NCBI GenBank assembly: GCA_028287725.1
Contig: JAQBPC010000427.1
Span: 1-12,247, forward strand
Direction of reading: 5' to 3'
Length of the DNA: 12,247 nucleotides
From: Chloroflexota bacterium
GTDB lineage: Bacteria; Chloroflexota; UBA5177; JANWHV01
The position numbers were made by a program, and so were the translations under genes. This document shows positions 12,008 to 12,247 of the stretch, piece by piece. The stretch's first letter is position 1; each line of letters starts with the position of its first letter. A model generated the notes under the pieces. It ran no database searches. It was not told the origin of the DNA and saw nothing but the letters and a program-made list of their open reading frames with translations.

Positions 12008-12247
12008 TTAAGCGCCGCTGTTCTGGTCGGGGGTACGAATTCGGCGAATGACGTCTGTAGTGGAGCGACCCGGCATATACGGGATCAGGTGAATCTCCCC
12101 ACCATACCCGCGTACCACGGATGCTTCGGGTAACGGCGTTCCAGCAGCAGTGTCGGACACTGCGTAATCTCCGCCCTTCACGTAGATTGCAGGGCGCACA
12201 TCCGCTATGATCCGGCTTGCAGTCGGCTCCGAGAAGATTACCACGGC
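12008..12247 (-). CDS. RfaE2/HldE-type sugar-phosphate nucleotidyltransferase, C-terminal part (5' truncated)
   Basis: The visible 79 residues are the end of a cytidylyltransferase-fold protein of the RfaE domain II type, which adenylylates D-glycero-beta-D-manno-heptose 1-phosphate or a similar sugar phosphate. The evidence is VVIFSEPTASRIIADVRP followed by AIYVKGGDY, matching the family core (PDVxVKGGDY). Then come GYGGEIHLIPYMPGRSTTDV (the conserved GG...STT segment) and IRRIR near the C-terminus. The frame is open through base 12247, so the start and the HxGH nucleotide-binding motif lie outside the window. Whether a kinase domain is fused upstream, as in HldE, cannot be seen. The specific substrate is inferred from the family only. 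Confidence 0.88.
   Translation of the reverse strand, partial: AVVIFSEPTASRIIADVRPAIYVKGGDYAVSDTAAGTPLPEASVVRGYGGEIHLIPYMPGRSTTDVIRRIRTPDQNSGA

Overview
The window looks like ordinary bacterial chromosome, probably from a Gram-positive-like or Chloroflexota lineage. That placement is an inference from gene content: a FliA/WhiG-type sigma factor, an acyl-CoA carboxylase beta subunit, a minimal TatA/TatC pair and paired TrkA proteins, in moderately GC-rich DNA. No marker in the window fixes the phylum. I see no rRNA, tRNA, CRISPR array, insertion sequence or prophage gene.

Layout. The window opens with the last 68 codons of ruvB (+), a 319-bp gap and a small signal-peptide plus membrane-anchor protein (+). 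This converges on a FliA/WhiG-family sigma factor (-), followed by a propionyl/acyl-CoA carboxylase beta subunit (-). Divergent from the carboxylase are tatA and tatC (+), separated by a perfect 13-bp hairpin. tatC ends one base from the end of an oppositely oriented gene for a hydrophilic protein with four 22-residue, proline-punctuated helical repeats. A run of minus-strand genes then reads, in transcription order, queA, a degenerate receiver-domain protein, fmt, a membrane-anchored DUF4352-like protein and the repeat protein. Divergent from queA are two TrkA-type RCK genes (+). The first has only the NAD-binding half; the second is full length. Next comes about 695 bp without an intact gene, holding the in-frame C-terminal tail of a MalG-type sugar ABC permease. 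A Gfo/Idh/MocA oxidoreductase (+) follows, converging on the 3' part of an RfaE2/HldE-type nucleotidyltransferase (-) that runs off the window.

How the genes fit together. queA (queuosine tRNA modification) and fmt (initiator tRNA formylation) are translation housekeeping genes with a non-catalytic receiver-like protein between them. tatA and tatC form a minimal twin-arginine translocase. The TrkA pair would gate a K+ channel or transporter encoded elsewhere. The permease scar next to a sugar-type oxidoreductase suggests that a sugar-uptake locus once lay here or was rearranged.

The least ordinary items are the 22-mer repeat protein, the pseudo-receiver, the tatA-tatC hairpin, two leader micro-ORFs that end at the starts of tatA and fmt, the permease scar, and paired palindromes downstream of fmt. 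I found no defence island or clearly new multi-gene system.
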